Positions 51,892 to 61,045 of a DNA stretch of 64,000 nucleotides are shown in pieces. The position numbers and the translations under genes were made by a program. How positions within the stretch are numbered: position 1 is the stretch's first letter; every line of letters starts with the position of its first letter. The notes beneath the pieces were generated by a model. The model searched no databases. It had not been told where the DNA came from and saw only the letters and a program-made list of their open reading frames with translations. The stretch is from Nitrospirota bacterium (lineage in GTDB: Bacteria > Nitrospirota > Nitrospiria > Nitrospirales > Nitrospiraceae): assembly GCA_002737345.1 (NCBI GenBank), contig NSIK01000018.1:66417-130416 (forward strand), in the 5' to 3' direction.

Positions 51892-53289
51892 TCACTCCTT
51901 CAACTGGGATAGTTTATCGGAGGCTTTCCCTGCCTCGGAACTTCGTGGATACAAGGTCGTCACTTGCTTAAAGGCAGAAGACGCGCGCTTTTTATCCTTC
52001 ATCTCCAAATAGGCATAGCCCTTTTTCAATAGCGCTGCTGGGACTTTCTCGCTCTTTGGAAAATCCAATTCAACTCGGTCATATGAGTCGATCGCCTGCC
52101 GATAGTCTTTCTTTCCGTAATAGGACTCGCCCAGCCAGTACTGCGCGTTGGGAGACAGATCTGAATCCGGATGGTTCCGCAAAAACGCGGCGAACCCCTC
52201 CTTGGCTCCATCCAGATCCCCCCTGCGAAACAGGGTCAGCAATCGTTCATATTCTGGCTTCTCTTGGTGCGTCTCGCCCTGGCTAACGTGAGGTGGGGCC
52301 GACGCGCCGGACTTGCCTGCTGCCGGAGCCACCTCAATCGGCGCGCTCTCCTGTTCGACATGCGGGGGGGCAGATACAGCCGGCATCGATGATTGAAGGG
52401 AAGGCTTCGTGGCCGGCTGGGGCGCGCCAGACTTCTTCCCACGAAGATGCGCATCCTGATCGATCGCCCGGGACAATGCATCCAGACGCTGGTCCTGCTC
52501 GTCGAAACGGGCTGCGAACTTCTGCGTCACAGCGATCAGGCTCTTATTCACTTCGCTCAAATACCCGGTCACCGACTTATTCATCCCGTTGAGATGGGCC
52601 ATCGAGGCTTTGCTCGCCTGCTCTTCCTGGCTCAGCCGTTCGTTGAGCCCCGCCAGCAAATCACGGAACTCCGCCAACGACCGGCTGAACTGCGCGCCCT
52701 GCGCGACCAGCTGCTCGGACCCGACCTGACTGTTGCCCGACGTCTTTTGCTGCTCCTCCAGACGGGCGTCGACAGTCTTCAACACCGCGCCGCTGGTCTT
52801 GTGAACCACCTCGATCAGGTCTTTCCGCAACATCTCCGCCTGCCGATTCACATCCTCTAAGCGGGCATTCACCTCGGCCATGAACTGCTCGCGGTCTTCT
52901 TTACTTTTCAGTCCCTGCGTCTCGAAATTTTTCTGAGCCCAGGCGTACCGCGTGGCGCTCTCTCCCTCTATTTTCGCCGTCAACTGCTCAAGCTTCTTGT
53001 TTTGCTGCTTGAGATCGTCCTGCTTCCCTTTGAGCTCCTGCGCCTGGTGCAACGCCCGATCGACATCGCCACGCAATTGCGGCATCTCCTGCTCTCGGAG
53101 CGCGGAAATCTGATGGCTCTGCCGTGCGCCGCTCTGTGACGACTCATCGATGGCCTGTCTGATACGCTGCTGAAGATCCCGCTCGGTCCGTTTGAGATCC
53201 GCCTCTTGTGCCACGCAGCCAGCGGTGAGCAACGCGCACACCACGCAGAACGAAATCCAGGCTCCGTTCATCTTGCCATCAATCCCCAT
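51892..53289 (-). CDS. CpoB/YbgF-like TPR lipoprotein (copy 1, long coiled coil)
   Basis: 465 residues; an ATG 6 codons inside is an alternative start. The lipobox LLTAGC is followed by a coiled coil of about 250 residues (heptad-rich, Q- and E-rich). The C-terminal TPR part repeats PEYERLLTLFRRGDLDGAKEGF, SPNAQYWLGESYYGKKDYRQAIDSYDRV and KVPAALLKKGYAYLEMKDKKRA. It is paralogous to the next gene but much longer in the coiled coil. It lies 36 bases after pal and 11 before the second copy. Confidence 0.86.
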   Translation of the reverse strand: MGIDGKMNGAWISFCVVCALLTAGCVAQEADLKRTERDLQQRIRQAIDESSQSGARQSHQISALREQEMPQLRGDVDRALHQAQELKGKQDDLKQQNKKLEQLTAKIEGESATRYAWAQKNFETQGLKSKEDREQFMAEVNARLEDVNRQAEMLRKDLIEVVHKTSGAVLKTVDARLEEQQKTSGNSQVGSEQLVAQGAQFSRSLAEFRDLLAGLNERLSQEEQASKASMAHLNGMNKSVTGYLSEVNKSLIAVTQKFAARFDEQDQRLDALSRAIDQDAHLRGKKSGAPQPATKPSLQSSMPAVSAPPHVEQESAPIEVAPAAGKSGASAPPHVSQGETHQEKPEYERLLTLFRRGDLDGAKEGFAAFLRNHPDSDLSPNAQYWLGESYYGKKDYRQAIDSYDRVELDFPKSEKVPAALLKKGYAYLEMKDKKRASSAFKQVTTLYPRSSEAGKASDKLSQLKE

Positions 53290-53325
53290 CGCGTTATCTG
53301 CTCCTCACAAGCAACTCGTCCCCGA

Positions 53326-53958
53326 CTACTTTCCCGACTTCACCACCAGATGTCCGCGCCGATTCTGCTGGTAGCAGGGCTCATCATGTTCACTGCAAGA
53401 CGGCTGTTCTTTTCCATAGGACACCACGGACAAGCGATTGGCGCCAATGCCCAGTTCGACCAAATAGTTCCGCACAGTCTTCGCCCGCTTCTCTCCCAGC
53501 ACGAGGTTATAGGCGGAGGTCCCACGCTCGTCACAATGCCCTTCGATCTTCACCTGCGCACTAGAATTGGACTTGATCCACTCAGCGTTGCGGGTCAAGC
53601 CCAGGCCGGCCTCCTCGGAAATCGCCCAACTATCATAGCCGAAAAACACATCGCGCAACTCGGCTGAGGCTGCCTCATCCAGTTGCCTGGGGGCGCTGGC
53701 GGAGGGATCGACTTTCGACAACATCGCATTCCCCACTCGCTCCTCCGACGGACTCTTCTCGAGACCCCGAAGCTCGCTGCCACTCGGCTGAATTCCGGTG
53801 CTCGGGAAGCTGTCGGCATTGCTCCCTGCCCCCGCCTTCGCCGGCGCTTGAGCAGACGAATTACCGCCCGATTGAAGGGACTTCGACGCGCAACCAGTCA
53901 GACCAATCAAGGCCAAACTCATCATCGCCACACCGCACGCGTATAATCCTTTTTTCAT
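53326..53958 (-). CDS. pal: Peptidoglycan-associated lipoprotein Pal
   Basis: 210 residues from the ATG at 53958, preceded by AGAGGAG. Lipobox LTGC. The OmpA-like domain at the C-terminus contains FFGYDSWAISEEA, VKIEGHCDERGTSAYNLVLGEKRAKTVRNYL and SYGKEQPSC. Pal ties the outer membrane to peptidoglycan and binds TolB. It is 79 bases downstream of tolB. Confidence 0.95.
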   Translation of the reverse strand: MKKGLYACGVAMMSLALIGLTGCASKSLQSGGNSSAQAPAKAGAGSNADSFPSTGIQPSGSELRGLEKSPSEERVGNAMLSKVDPSASAPRQLDEAASAELRDVFFGYDSWAISEEAGLGLTRNAEWIKSNSSAQVKIEGHCDERGTSAYNLVLGEKRAKTVRNYLVELGIGANRLSVVSYGKEQPSCSEHDEPCYQQNRRGHLVVKSGK

Positions 53959-54037
53959 AAGTCGCGCTCCTCTTTGTAAGTCAGTCATCTCAATCGTTCG
54001 CCTCATATATTCAACTGATACTAGCTCACGGCCAGCC

Positions 54038-55378
54038 TCAGGATGCCGGACACCAGGAGGGCGCGCTATTGCGCGTGCCTTGAAAAGTCAGCCGCTCGAG
54101 ATTTTTCCCGTCCGCATCGATCATATAGATGTGGCTCTTTTCATGGACCGTCGAGCTGAATACCAGATGCCGGCCATCCGGCGACCAGGACGGCGAGTCA
54201 TCGATGCCCGGCCCCGTCGTCAACTGCATCCGATTCTGCCCATCCGGCGAAATGATGCATAGCTTATACTCTTTATGGATGCGGCACACGTACGCGATCC
54301 GATTGCCGCGCGGTGACCAGACCGGCGCCGCATTGTAGTCCCCCTCGAACGTCAACCGGCGCACATTTGATCCGTCCGCACTCATAAGAAATACCTGCGG
54401 CCCGCCTCCCCGGTCGGACACAAAGGTCAACTCTCTCCCGTTCGGAGACCAGGAGGGAGACAAATCACCGGACGGATTAACCGTCAAACGTTGACGGGCT
54501 TTCGTTCTGGTATCCAAAAGATACAACTCGGAATCGCCTTGGTAGCTGGAGGCAAATGCCAGGAAATTCCCATCGGGCGACAGGGCCGGCGTGATATTCA
54601 GCCCCCCCAGCGACACCACCGTCCACCGCTTGCCCGTCGCCAACTCGATCATGTCGATGTCCTGCGTATTCCGACTACGATAAGCAGTGAACAGGAGAAA
54701 TCTGCAATCCGGAGACCAGCGCGGCATCAGGTTCAAAAACCCATCGGCCGTCACTTGACGGGCATCATACCCGTCATAGTCCATGACCGCAATCTCACGG
54801 ACGCTCGCATGCTGCACGACATAAGCGATCTTCGTCCTAGCAATGCCCGGCTCACCGGTATACCGAAAAACAAGCTCATCGGCAAAACGATGCGCCATGA
54901 GCCGCAGGACCGAGGGGTTGCCGGCATAACGTTTTCCCCCGATCACCTCGTCGCTGCCGCTGTCATAGACGAGGCCTTCCATGTTCACCTCGGCTTCTTT
55001 CCCCGACTCTTTCAGGCTGGCCTTGCCCCAGACCACCACCGACACCCCGTTTCCCGCCGCTTGATTGAAGACGGCTTTGGCATCGCTTCCCATCCCTGTC
55101 CCCAGAGCGCGAGCCTTGATCCCCAAACTCGGTAAATCGACCAGATCAAACACCAAGGAGCGCTTCACATCCTTCTTGAGTACTTCCTCAATCTGGCCCC
55201 CCAACCACTCGGGACCTCCCGCGTTCTGAATCCCTGCAACAGCCAGAGAAATCTTTTGGAAGTCCGGGCGCGTCGCTTCAAGAAACACGTCTGCCGCGCC
55301 TGATTCAAGAATGCCAAACGCTCCTGCTGCCAGCAGGAGCCCTCCAGCGACCGAACTGATCCATTTCACTTGTGTCAT
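54038..55378 (-). CDS. tolB: Tol-Pal system beta-propeller protein TolB
   Basis: 446 residues. Signal peptide, N-terminal domain (about 30-170), then a six-bladed propeller with repeating motifs of the type LSPDGNFLAFASSYQGDSELYLLDTRT and WSPNGRELTFVSDRGGGPQVFLM. TolB is the periplasmic partner of Pal and TolA. Its ATG at 55378 overlaps the tolA stop by 4 bases. Confidence 0.96.
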   Translation of the reverse strand: MTQVKWISSVAGGLLLAAGAFGILESGAADVFLEATRPDFQKISLAVAGIQNAGGPEWLGGQIEEVLKKDVKRSLVFDLVDLPSLGIKARALGTGMGSDAKAVFNQAAGNGVSVVVWGKASLKESGKEAEVNMEGLVYDSGSDEVIGGKRYAGNPSVLRLMAHRFADELVFRYTGEPGIARTKIAYVVQHASVREIAVMDYDGYDARQVTADGFLNLMPRWSPDCRFLLFTAYRSRNTQDIDMIELATGKRWTVVSLGGLNITPALSPDGNFLAFASSYQGDSELYLLDTRTKARQRLTVNPSGDLSPSWSPNGRELTFVSDRGGGPQVFLMSADGSNVRRLTFEGDYNAAPVWSPRGNRIAYVCRIHKEYKLCIISPDGQNRMQLTTGPGIDDSPSWSPDGRHLVFSSTVHEKSHIYMIDADGKNLERLTFQGTRNSAPSWCPAS

Positions 55379-56385
55379 CCGACCGGTTCTCCGACTCGAA
55401 ATACCATTTCTATATCCTTATACTCTTCTATCATCTCGACAGGAAAGGCTGGGAGCACTCGCGGCCGCAGCACGGCGCGCTGCCCCGCCATGTCAAAATA
55501 GGCATTACCAGAGGTCTGCTTGACCACCACATCTTTGATGATCCCATCCCGCTGCAAACGAAACTTAACGATGACCTGGTAGGTCTGCCCCGCCATATCG
55601 ATAGGCGGAGGCTCCCACTGGCTACTGATAATTGATTGTACACGAGCCCAATAGGAACTGGACCCGGCCATCCCGGCAGTCCTCAGCGTCGTGTCTGGAG
55701 TCTTCAGCGCCGACACGTTCGCCTGCGGCTGAGCCACCGACTTGGTTGGCGCCTCACTGGGCTTACTCTCGCGTGGAAAATCCAGCTTGGCTGCAGGCTG
55801 AAACGGCTTGATCTTCTTCAGCTCTTCTTCCAACTCACGATTGAGATCGTCGCTGGCCGACGATCGTGACGCTGGCTTCGCCACCGGGACTGACGCCGCA
55901 TCAGGAAGACGCGGAATATCAAGCGACTTCATTTTCGCCACCTGCTGAGGCTGCCCCACCGACTTTGCAGGGCTCAAGTCTCCGAACTTCGGCGCATCAG
56001 GAGGCAGCTGCACATCCCCCAACACATCCCGCTTCACACCGCCCTTGGGAGGCGCGACGGAAGGAGCCTGTACGGCTGGCTTGGATGGCAGCGCAGGAAC
56101 CGGCTTCGTCGCTGAAACTTTCGCTGACTCGATCGGCTTCGTCGGCTCGGCAGGCTTGACCGACTCGGCTGGCCTCACCGGTGCCGACAGACTGACCAGC
56201 GACACCTCCACCGACGTCAACGGCCGTACAGCCCGTTGCGGAAGCCTGAGTCCTGTCGCCACCAGCAGCACGACCAGGTGCAGCGCGAGCGACCAGGCCA
56301 ACGTTCGTTTAAGATGAGCCCAGACCCCGGACTGATCGTCCTGGTCGAACCACAAACCTGACTGGACCGTTACCTGAGACACCAT
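55375..56385 (-). CDS. tolA: TolA/TonB-type energy transducer
   Basis: 336 residues from the ATG at 56385. Membrane anchor near 30-50 (TLAWSLALHLVVLLVATGL), a long Pro/Ala/Lys linker of about 190 residues (KPAEPTKPIESAK and similar), and a C-terminal TonB-like fold with YQVIVKFRLQRDGIIKDVVVKQTSGN and VLPAFPVEM. In the Tol system TolA couples the proton motive force from TolQR to TolB-Pal. It sits between tolR and tolB. Confidence 0.9.
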   Translation of the reverse strand: MVSQVTVQSGLWFDQDDQSGVWAHLKRTLAWSLALHLVVLLVATGLRLPQRAVRPLTSVEVSLVSLSAPVRPAESVKPAEPTKPIESAKVSATKPVPALPSKPAVQAPSVAPPKGGVKRDVLGDVQLPPDAPKFGDLSPAKSVGQPQQVAKMKSLDIPRLPDAASVPVAKPASRSSASDDLNRELEEELKKIKPFQPAAKLDFPRESKPSEAPTKSVAQPQANVSALKTPDTTLRTAGMAGSSSYWARVQSIISSQWEPPPIDMAGQTYQVIVKFRLQRDGIIKDVVVKQTSGNAYFDMAGQRAVLRPRVLPAFPVEMIEEYKDIEMVFRVGEPVG

Positions 56386-56413
56386 AATCACCAGCCCTCG
56401 CGAACGCGTGGCC

Positions 56414-56857
56414 TCAATTCTTTCGTGGCGGGAGATGCGGCACGACCACATGTTCAGGCCCGGCCGGCTCTGTGACCATCCCAATCTTCTCGATCCCTGC
56501 TTTTTTAATCCCGTCGATGACTTGCACCACGACACCATACGGCACGTCGCGATCCGCCCGGAGGTACAGCGATACATCGGGATGCGTCTGTTTCAATAAT
56601 TTCAATTTCTGCTCAAGCTGGGCCACGCCGACCGGATCTTTATCGAGATACAGACGTTGATCTTTTTCGATCGTCAATACGGTCCGCATTTCCGGCTTGA
56701 TCGTATTGGTGGCGGAAGTCGGCAGCTTGATGTCCATCCCGCGATACAGCATTGGCGCGGTGACCATGAAAATCACCAGCAACACGAGGACCACATCGAC
56801 GAGAGGGATAACGTTGATCTCTGCCAAAAACCGGCGGTGCCGAGACTCCAGGGTCAT
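56414..56857 (-). CDS. tolR: ExbD/TolR-type biopolymer transport protein
   Basis: 147 residues. One membrane span near 12-32 carries INVIPLVDVVLVLLVIF, with the conserved aspartate (VD) of the ExbD/TolR family. The periplasmic part has LYLRADRDVPYGVVVQVIDGIKKAGI, which is diagnostic. It overlaps the tolQ stop by 4 bases. Confidence 0.94.
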   Translation of the reverse strand: MTLESRHRRFLAEINVIPLVDVVLVLLVIFMVTAPMLYRGMDIKLPTSATNTIKPEMRTVLTIEKDQRLYLDKDPVGVAQLEQKLKLLKQTHPDVSLYLRADRDVPYGVVVQVIDGIKKAGIEKIGMVTEPAGPEHVVVPHLPPRKN

Positions 56858-57549
56858 TCTTGGACTCCGGCCGGAACTGGTTTCGTCTTCGCAGCAGTCG
56901 AGAGAGAGACCAGAAGCTCAATGGTCACCGAATCCAACCGGAAGGCCGTATTCTGAATCCGGATGAGGAAGTAGTTGTAGGCGATGACCGCGGGGATGGC
57001 GGTGAAGAGACCGGCGGCCGTCGCCACGAGGGCCTCCGCTACGCCGGGCGCAACCGCGGAAATACTGGCGGTTCCTTGCGTCCCGATCTCACGAAACGCG
57101 TCGATGATGCCCAGCACGGTTCCGAGCAAACCGACAAAGGGCGCAATGTTGCCCGTCGTGGCCAAAAAGGGGAGATAGGTCTCAAGCCGTGAAAGCTGAC
57201 TTTGCCCGAGATAGGACGCCGCCCGCTCGATGATGTGCTGATCGACGAGTCCCGCGCCGCGCTTCCCCGCGCCGCGGCCAGATCCCACACGCTGCATGAC
57301 GCCTTCGAACACGGCCGCGCAGGGACTCCCTTCGAGTCGCCGGACTTGCTGGTAGAGTTCGTCGATGTCTCTCGTTTTGGCTAACAACGCGAGGAAGCGC
57401 CGATCCTCTCGGTCGGCCACCCGGAACGCACGCGATTTAGAAAGGATTATAGCCCAGGAGACGACCGAAAATACGAACAGAAGCAGAAGTACGATTTTGG
57501 AGACCGAGCCTAGTGAGCCGACCAGTCCGGACAGACCTTTCTGAAACAT
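56854..57549 (-). CDS. tolQ: MotA/TolQ/ExbB proton channel family protein
   Basis: 231 residues. Three membrane spans: an N-terminal one (SKIVLLLLFVFSVVSWAIIL), and a pair around LPFLATTGNIAPFVGLLGTVLGIIDAFREIG and AVAPGVAEALVATAAGLFTAIPAVIAYN. These two blocks are the family signature. It is the first gene of the Tol-Pal run, downstream of tRNA-Asp. Confidence 0.95.
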   Translation of the reverse strand: MFQKGLSGLVGSLGSVSKIVLLLLFVFSVVSWAIILSKSRAFRVADREDRRFLALLAKTRDIDELYQQVRRLEGSPCAAVFEGVMQRVGSGRGAGKRGAGLVDQHIIERAASYLGQSQLSRLETYLPFLATTGNIAPFVGLLGTVLGIIDAFREIGTQGTASISAVAPGVAEALVATAAGLFTAIPAVIAYNYFLIRIQNTAFRLDSVTIELLVSLSTAAKTKPVPAGVQE

Positions 57550-57621
57550 GCAGCGCTAACCTTTCCGGACTCTAAGAAGTACTCACCCTCCTGCCTGCGG
57601 ATTCCAGCAACATGCGGAAAA

Positions 57622-57698
57622 TGGCGGGGCCGACGGGATTTGAACCCGCGACCTCCAGATTGACAATCTGGCGTCCTAACCAGCTGAACGACGGCCCC
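57622..57698 (-). tRNA. tRNA-Asp (GTC)
   Basis: Read on the minus strand it folds into a cloverleaf: acceptor GGGGCCG with CGGCCCC, D-arm GTTCAGCTGGTTAGGAC, anticodon loop TTGTCAA (anticodon GTC), T-loop GGTTCAAATCC and G73. CCA is encoded. 77 bases including CCA. Confidence 0.95.
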
Positions 57699-57817
57699 TC
57701 GATACTCAACGTATAGCGGAATATTTTACTGACAAGACGATAACTGGCGGTTAGTCCCGTCTGAATTTTTCATTGCTCGTATTCTCTCCGTCCTGTCCCC
57801 TTTACCCAGTATTGCCC

Positions 57818-57893
57818 TGGTAGGCGGAACAGGGATCGAACCTGTGACATCCACCGTGTAAAGGTGGCGCTCTGCCAACTGAGCTATCCGCCC
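57818..57893 (-). tRNA. tRNA-Val (TAC)
   Basis: Minus-strand cloverleaf: acceptor GGGCGGA with TCCGCCT, D-arm AGCTCAGTTGGCAGAGC, anticodon loop TTTACAC (anticodon TAC), T-loop GGTTCGATCCC and A73. CCA is encoded. 76 bases including CCA. It lies 119 bases upstream of tRNA-Asp. Confidence 0.95.
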
Positions 57894-58008
57894 GATTTCC
57901 TTAGCAAGCTAGGAAGGATGCTACCAAGTCCACCGGCCCATGTCAACCGAATCTCGCACTCTTCTTGCATTTTCTTCGCTCTCACGCGGGTAAATCGCGT
58001 CGTTTCGG

Positions 58009-58926
58009 TTAGGATTTTTTCCCGCGGCTCCGGCCTGCCCTGGGGAAATAGGTGTCATGAACCCGCTTCAACCGTCCCCGCTCGACATGGGTATAGATCT
58101 GCGTCGTGACAATATTGGCATGGCCCAGCATCACCTGGACAGACCGCAAATCTGCGCCGCCTTCTAGCAGATGCGTGGCAAACGAATGGCGGAGCATGTG
58201 CGGTGAAATAACCTGCGTGATACCAGCCCGCTGGGCGCGGCGCCGCAGTAGCTTCCAGAACGCTTGTCTCGTCAACGGACCGCCCCGCCGCGACACGAAC
58301 AGATACCGGGAGTCCCGTTGCTTGAGGAGCCGGGGCCGCGCCTCTTCTACATACTGATGCAGCAACTGCCGCGCCCCCTCGCCCATCGGCACGAGACGTT
58401 GCTTCGACCCCTTGCCCGTGACCCGGAGATAGCCGACCTCGAGGTTCACCTGTGCCACTTCAGCCATCACCAGCTCCGACACACGCAGCCCCGTCGCGTA
58501 GAGCAGTTCCACCATGGCGCGATCGCGCAAGTCTTCGAGGGTGGGAACCGCCTCCAGATCCAATAGGGCGGTCACATCGTGCTGCGGCAGCGTCTTGGGC
58601 AGCCGCACGCCTTTCGCCATCGAGGGCACCCCGACGACAGGACTCTCCTTGATCATCCGTTCCTGCAACAAAAATCGGAACCAACCACGAATCGCCGAGA
58701 GACAGCGAACCAAGGAGGCGCGAGCCAGTTTGGCCTCATGTAAGGAGCGGAGAAATCCCGTGACCGTTTCCGCTGTGACTTGCTCTGGCGGTACGGCGCC
58801 GGCTCGCTGCACATAGGCATGGAATTTACTCAGGTCCCGGCGATAGGCCTCGACCGTGTTGGTGGACAGACCGCCCTCCACTCGAAGATGGCGTAAATAT
58901 CGCTCGGCCAGCGGGTCTAACAGCAT
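58009..58926 (-). CDS. Tyrosine recombinase XerC/XerD
   Basis: 305 residues from the ATG at 58926. SAM-like N-terminal domain starting AERYLRHLRVEGGLSTNTVEAYRRDL. The catalytic part contains the R in LLYATGLRVSEL, HMLRHSFATHLLEGG (HxxR) and the Y in LGHANIVTTQIYTHV. Length and sequence fit a chromosomal Xer recombinase, which resolves chromosome dimers, better than a phage integrase. C versus D cannot be decided here. Confidence 0.93.
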   Translation of the reverse strand: MLLDPLAERYLRHLRVEGGLSTNTVEAYRRDLSKFHAYVQRAGAVPPEQVTAETVTGFLRSLHEAKLARASLVRCLSAIRGWFRFLLQERMIKESPVVGVPSMAKGVRLPKTLPQHDVTALLDLEAVPTLEDLRDRAMVELLYATGLRVSELVMAEVAQVNLEVGYLRVTGKGSKQRLVPMGEGARQLLHQYVEEARPRLLKQRDSRYLFVSRRGGPLTRQAFWKLLRRRAQRAGITQVISPHMLRHSFATHLLEGGADLRSVQVMLGHANIVTTQIYTHVERGRLKRVHDTYFPRAGRSRGKKS

Positions 58927-58982
58927 CGACGCGATGATAGCCAATCACTGCAATGAACACAACGAGCCTGGCGGGAGTTACC

Positions 58983-59010
58983 TTGACACCCTCACAAGGT
59001 TTCCGATAGT
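58983..59010 (+). promoter_or_regulatory. Candidate promoter of the LpoA/LivK-like gene run
   Basis: TTGACA (58983-58988, perfect) and GATAGT (59005-59010, 4 of 6) are separated by 16 bases. It is 43 bases before the ATG at 59053 and upstream of three close genes. Confidence 0.45.
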
Positions 59011-59052
59011 AGTCACTCACGCAGCACTCATCTGTCACCGCGCCAGGAGCCT

Positions 59053-61032
59053 ATGATCCACCAGGCAGCACCGCCACCGTCCCCTCGCACACCAACCCTC
59101 GCGGCAAACTGGGGCACGGCGCTCGTCCTAATTTGGGGACTGCTCTGGCCGATAGGGGCCTCACTCACTGCCGTCGCCTATGCGCAAACGGGATCCCAGG
59201 TTCCGGCGAACCATCCGGTCCTGACCCAGGCAAAACATTTTCTGGATGAGGAAAGGGCAGAAGAGGCGATCGCCCTCCTCCGTCGTTTTCTAGCCACGTC
59301 TCCGAAACCTGAGTTCCTTGACGACATCTATTTATTGCTGGGCGCAGCCCTGCACGACACCCAACAGTATGGGGAAGCCCTCAAATACTTGCAGCTGCTA
59401 CAAGCTGAGTTCCCCGCCTCCAAGATCACAGACAGGAGCAAGCTGCTGCAGGCTCGCTCCCATGCGGCTATGGGCAACCTTGACCTGGCCCTCCCGCTCC
59501 TGACCAGTCTCCGCACCCTCTCAAAAAATGGCAGCATCAAACGCGAAGCCTTGCATCTGAGCGGGGACTTCTACGCACAGAAGGACGACACCATCCACGC
59601 CATCCAAGCCTGGCAGGATGAAATGGCCTTGGGCACCGACGCGCAAGCGGAAGACGCAAGGGCTCGCATCCGCACGTTACTCGGCGACACATCGGACCGG
59701 AAGGCCCTCGAACGCATCAGAGAAGCTTTCCCTCGGAGTTTCCCAGGCGACCTCGCAGCCCTCCGACTCATCGACTTCTATGTCGAGCGGAGCGAAGAAC
59801 ACCTGGCCGTCCGGCACATTCAGCAATTCCTCTCCAACTTCTCGGCGCATCCCCAGGCAGCCAAAACCCTGGAGCTCCTCGCCACACTCCAAACCAAACT
59901 GAAATCCCATCAGTTCTTCGTCGCGACGGTCCTGCCCCTTTCAGGGAAACTCGCTCCCTTCGCGACCGACACCCTCAACGGCGTGCAACTGGCCATCGAA
60001 ACCCATAGAGAGCGAGGAGGCGTTCCTTCCATCGGTCTTATCGTCAAGGATTTCGAATCCGATCGCGCCTCATTTTTAGACGACTTCTCCGGGCTCTTGA
60101 GCAACGACCATCCTCTGGCCGTCATCGGCCCACTCCTCTCGAAACATTTGCCCGCCATGGCCGAACTGGCCGGGCGAGCCCATACCCCCTTGATCACGCC
60201 GACTGCAACCCTCCCCAACGTCAGACGGCTGGGCTCCTATGTATTCAGCACCTCCCTCACCTATCAGCTCCAGGCCAAGGGCATCGCGGCTTATGCCATG
60301 AAGGAGCAGGGCTTCCGCCGGTTCTGCATCCTGCATCCAAACACGGCCTATGGCCGCGAATTGGCCAGGCTCTTCGCCCAGGAAGTGCGCCAAGCTAAGA
60401 GGGAAGTGATCGCCATCGAGTCCTACAAGGAGGGTGAGCCTGACGTCAGCACGCAGCTCAAGCATATGAAAGCGGAGGACCTCAAGCGCTATGGTTTGTC
60501 CGTGCCGGTCGACCTGAGCAAGCTGGCAGGGAAGCAGACAAAGATGGACAGGAAAGTCCTCTATACGCCTGGCTTCGATGCGGTCTTCATTCCGGGCCGC
60601 GCAGCCGACGCAGGACTCATCACCGCGCAGCTCAATTTCCACGACATGAAAGTGCCGTTTCTCAGCGCGAATGGCTGGAACTCTACTGACTTCGCCCGCA
60701 CAGCCGATTCGTCGCTCGATGGCGCCGTCTTCGTCGACGGCTTCTTTGCGGATAGCCCCAACCCTTCGGTGCAGGATTTTGTCGACCGCTATAAGAAACG
60801 ATTCCAAGCCAGCCCGACCCTCTTCGCCATGCAGGGCTATGACGCGGCAAAGCTGGTGATTGATGCGGCGAAAAAAGGCGCGACCTCCGGCGAAGCCGTC
60901 CGCGACCAGTTCATGACCCAGCCGATCCTTGCGCCGCTCGCAGGCCCGGCGGCGTTCGGACCGGACGGAACCTTGAATCGACCGCTCTTCCTCCTGCAAA
61001 TCAAACGAGGCCGATTCCTCCAGATCAATTAA
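59053..61032 (+). CDS. Periplasmic binding protein with N-terminal TPR (LpoA/LivK-like)
   Basis: 659 residues. Signal or anchor near 22-45. TPR helices (about 55-290) include DDIYLLLGAALHDTQQYGEALKYLQLLQ and similar repeats. From about 295 a type 1 periplasmic-binding fold follows: FFVATVLPLSGKLAPFATDTLNGVQLAIE, AVIGPLLSKHLPAMAELAGRAHTPLITPTATLP and GFDAVFIPGRAADAGLITAQLNFHDM. This is the arrangement of E. coli LpoA, which activates penicillin-binding protein 1A, but the binding domain also matches branched-chain amino-acid receptors. Neighbours (protease, trpS) do not decide between them. Confidence 0.83.
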   Translation: MIHQAAPPPSPRTPTLAANWGTALVLIWGLLWPIGASLTAVAYAQTGSQVPANHPVLTQAKHFLDEERAEEAIALLRRFLATSPKPEFLDDIYLLLGAALHDTQQYGEALKYLQLLQAEFPASKITDRSKLLQARSHAAMGNLDLALPLLTSLRTLSKNGSIKREALHLSGDFYAQKDDTIHAIQAWQDEMALGTDAQAEDARARIRTLLGDTSDRKALERIREAFPRSFPGDLAALRLIDFYVERSEEHLAVRHIQQFLSNFSAHPQAAKTLELLATLQTKLKSHQFFVATVLPLSGKLAPFATDTLNGVQLAIETHRERGGVPSIGLIVKDFESDRASFLDDFSGLLSNDHPLAVIGPLLSKHLPAMAELAGRAHTPLITPTATLPNVRRLGSYVFSTSLTYQLQAKGIAAYAMKEQGFRRFCILHPNTAYGRELARLFAQEVRQAKREVIAIESYKEGEPDVSTQLKHMKAEDLKRYGLSVPVDLSKLAGKQTKMDRKVLYTPGFDAVFIPGRAADAGLITAQLNFHDMKVPFLSANGWNSTDFARTADSSLDGAVFVDGFFADSPNPSVQDFVDRYKKRFQASPTLFAMQGYDAAKLVIDAAKKGATSGEAVRDQFMTQPILAPLAGPAAFGPDGTLNRPLFLLQIKRGRFLQIN

Positions 61033-61045
61033 GAAAGCCGGCCCC

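Noticed and set aside
58009-58926. Phage or island integrase beside the tRNA genes
   Set aside because: Length and motifs fit chromosomal XerC/D, no direct repeat of a tRNA end is seen and no phage genes follow.
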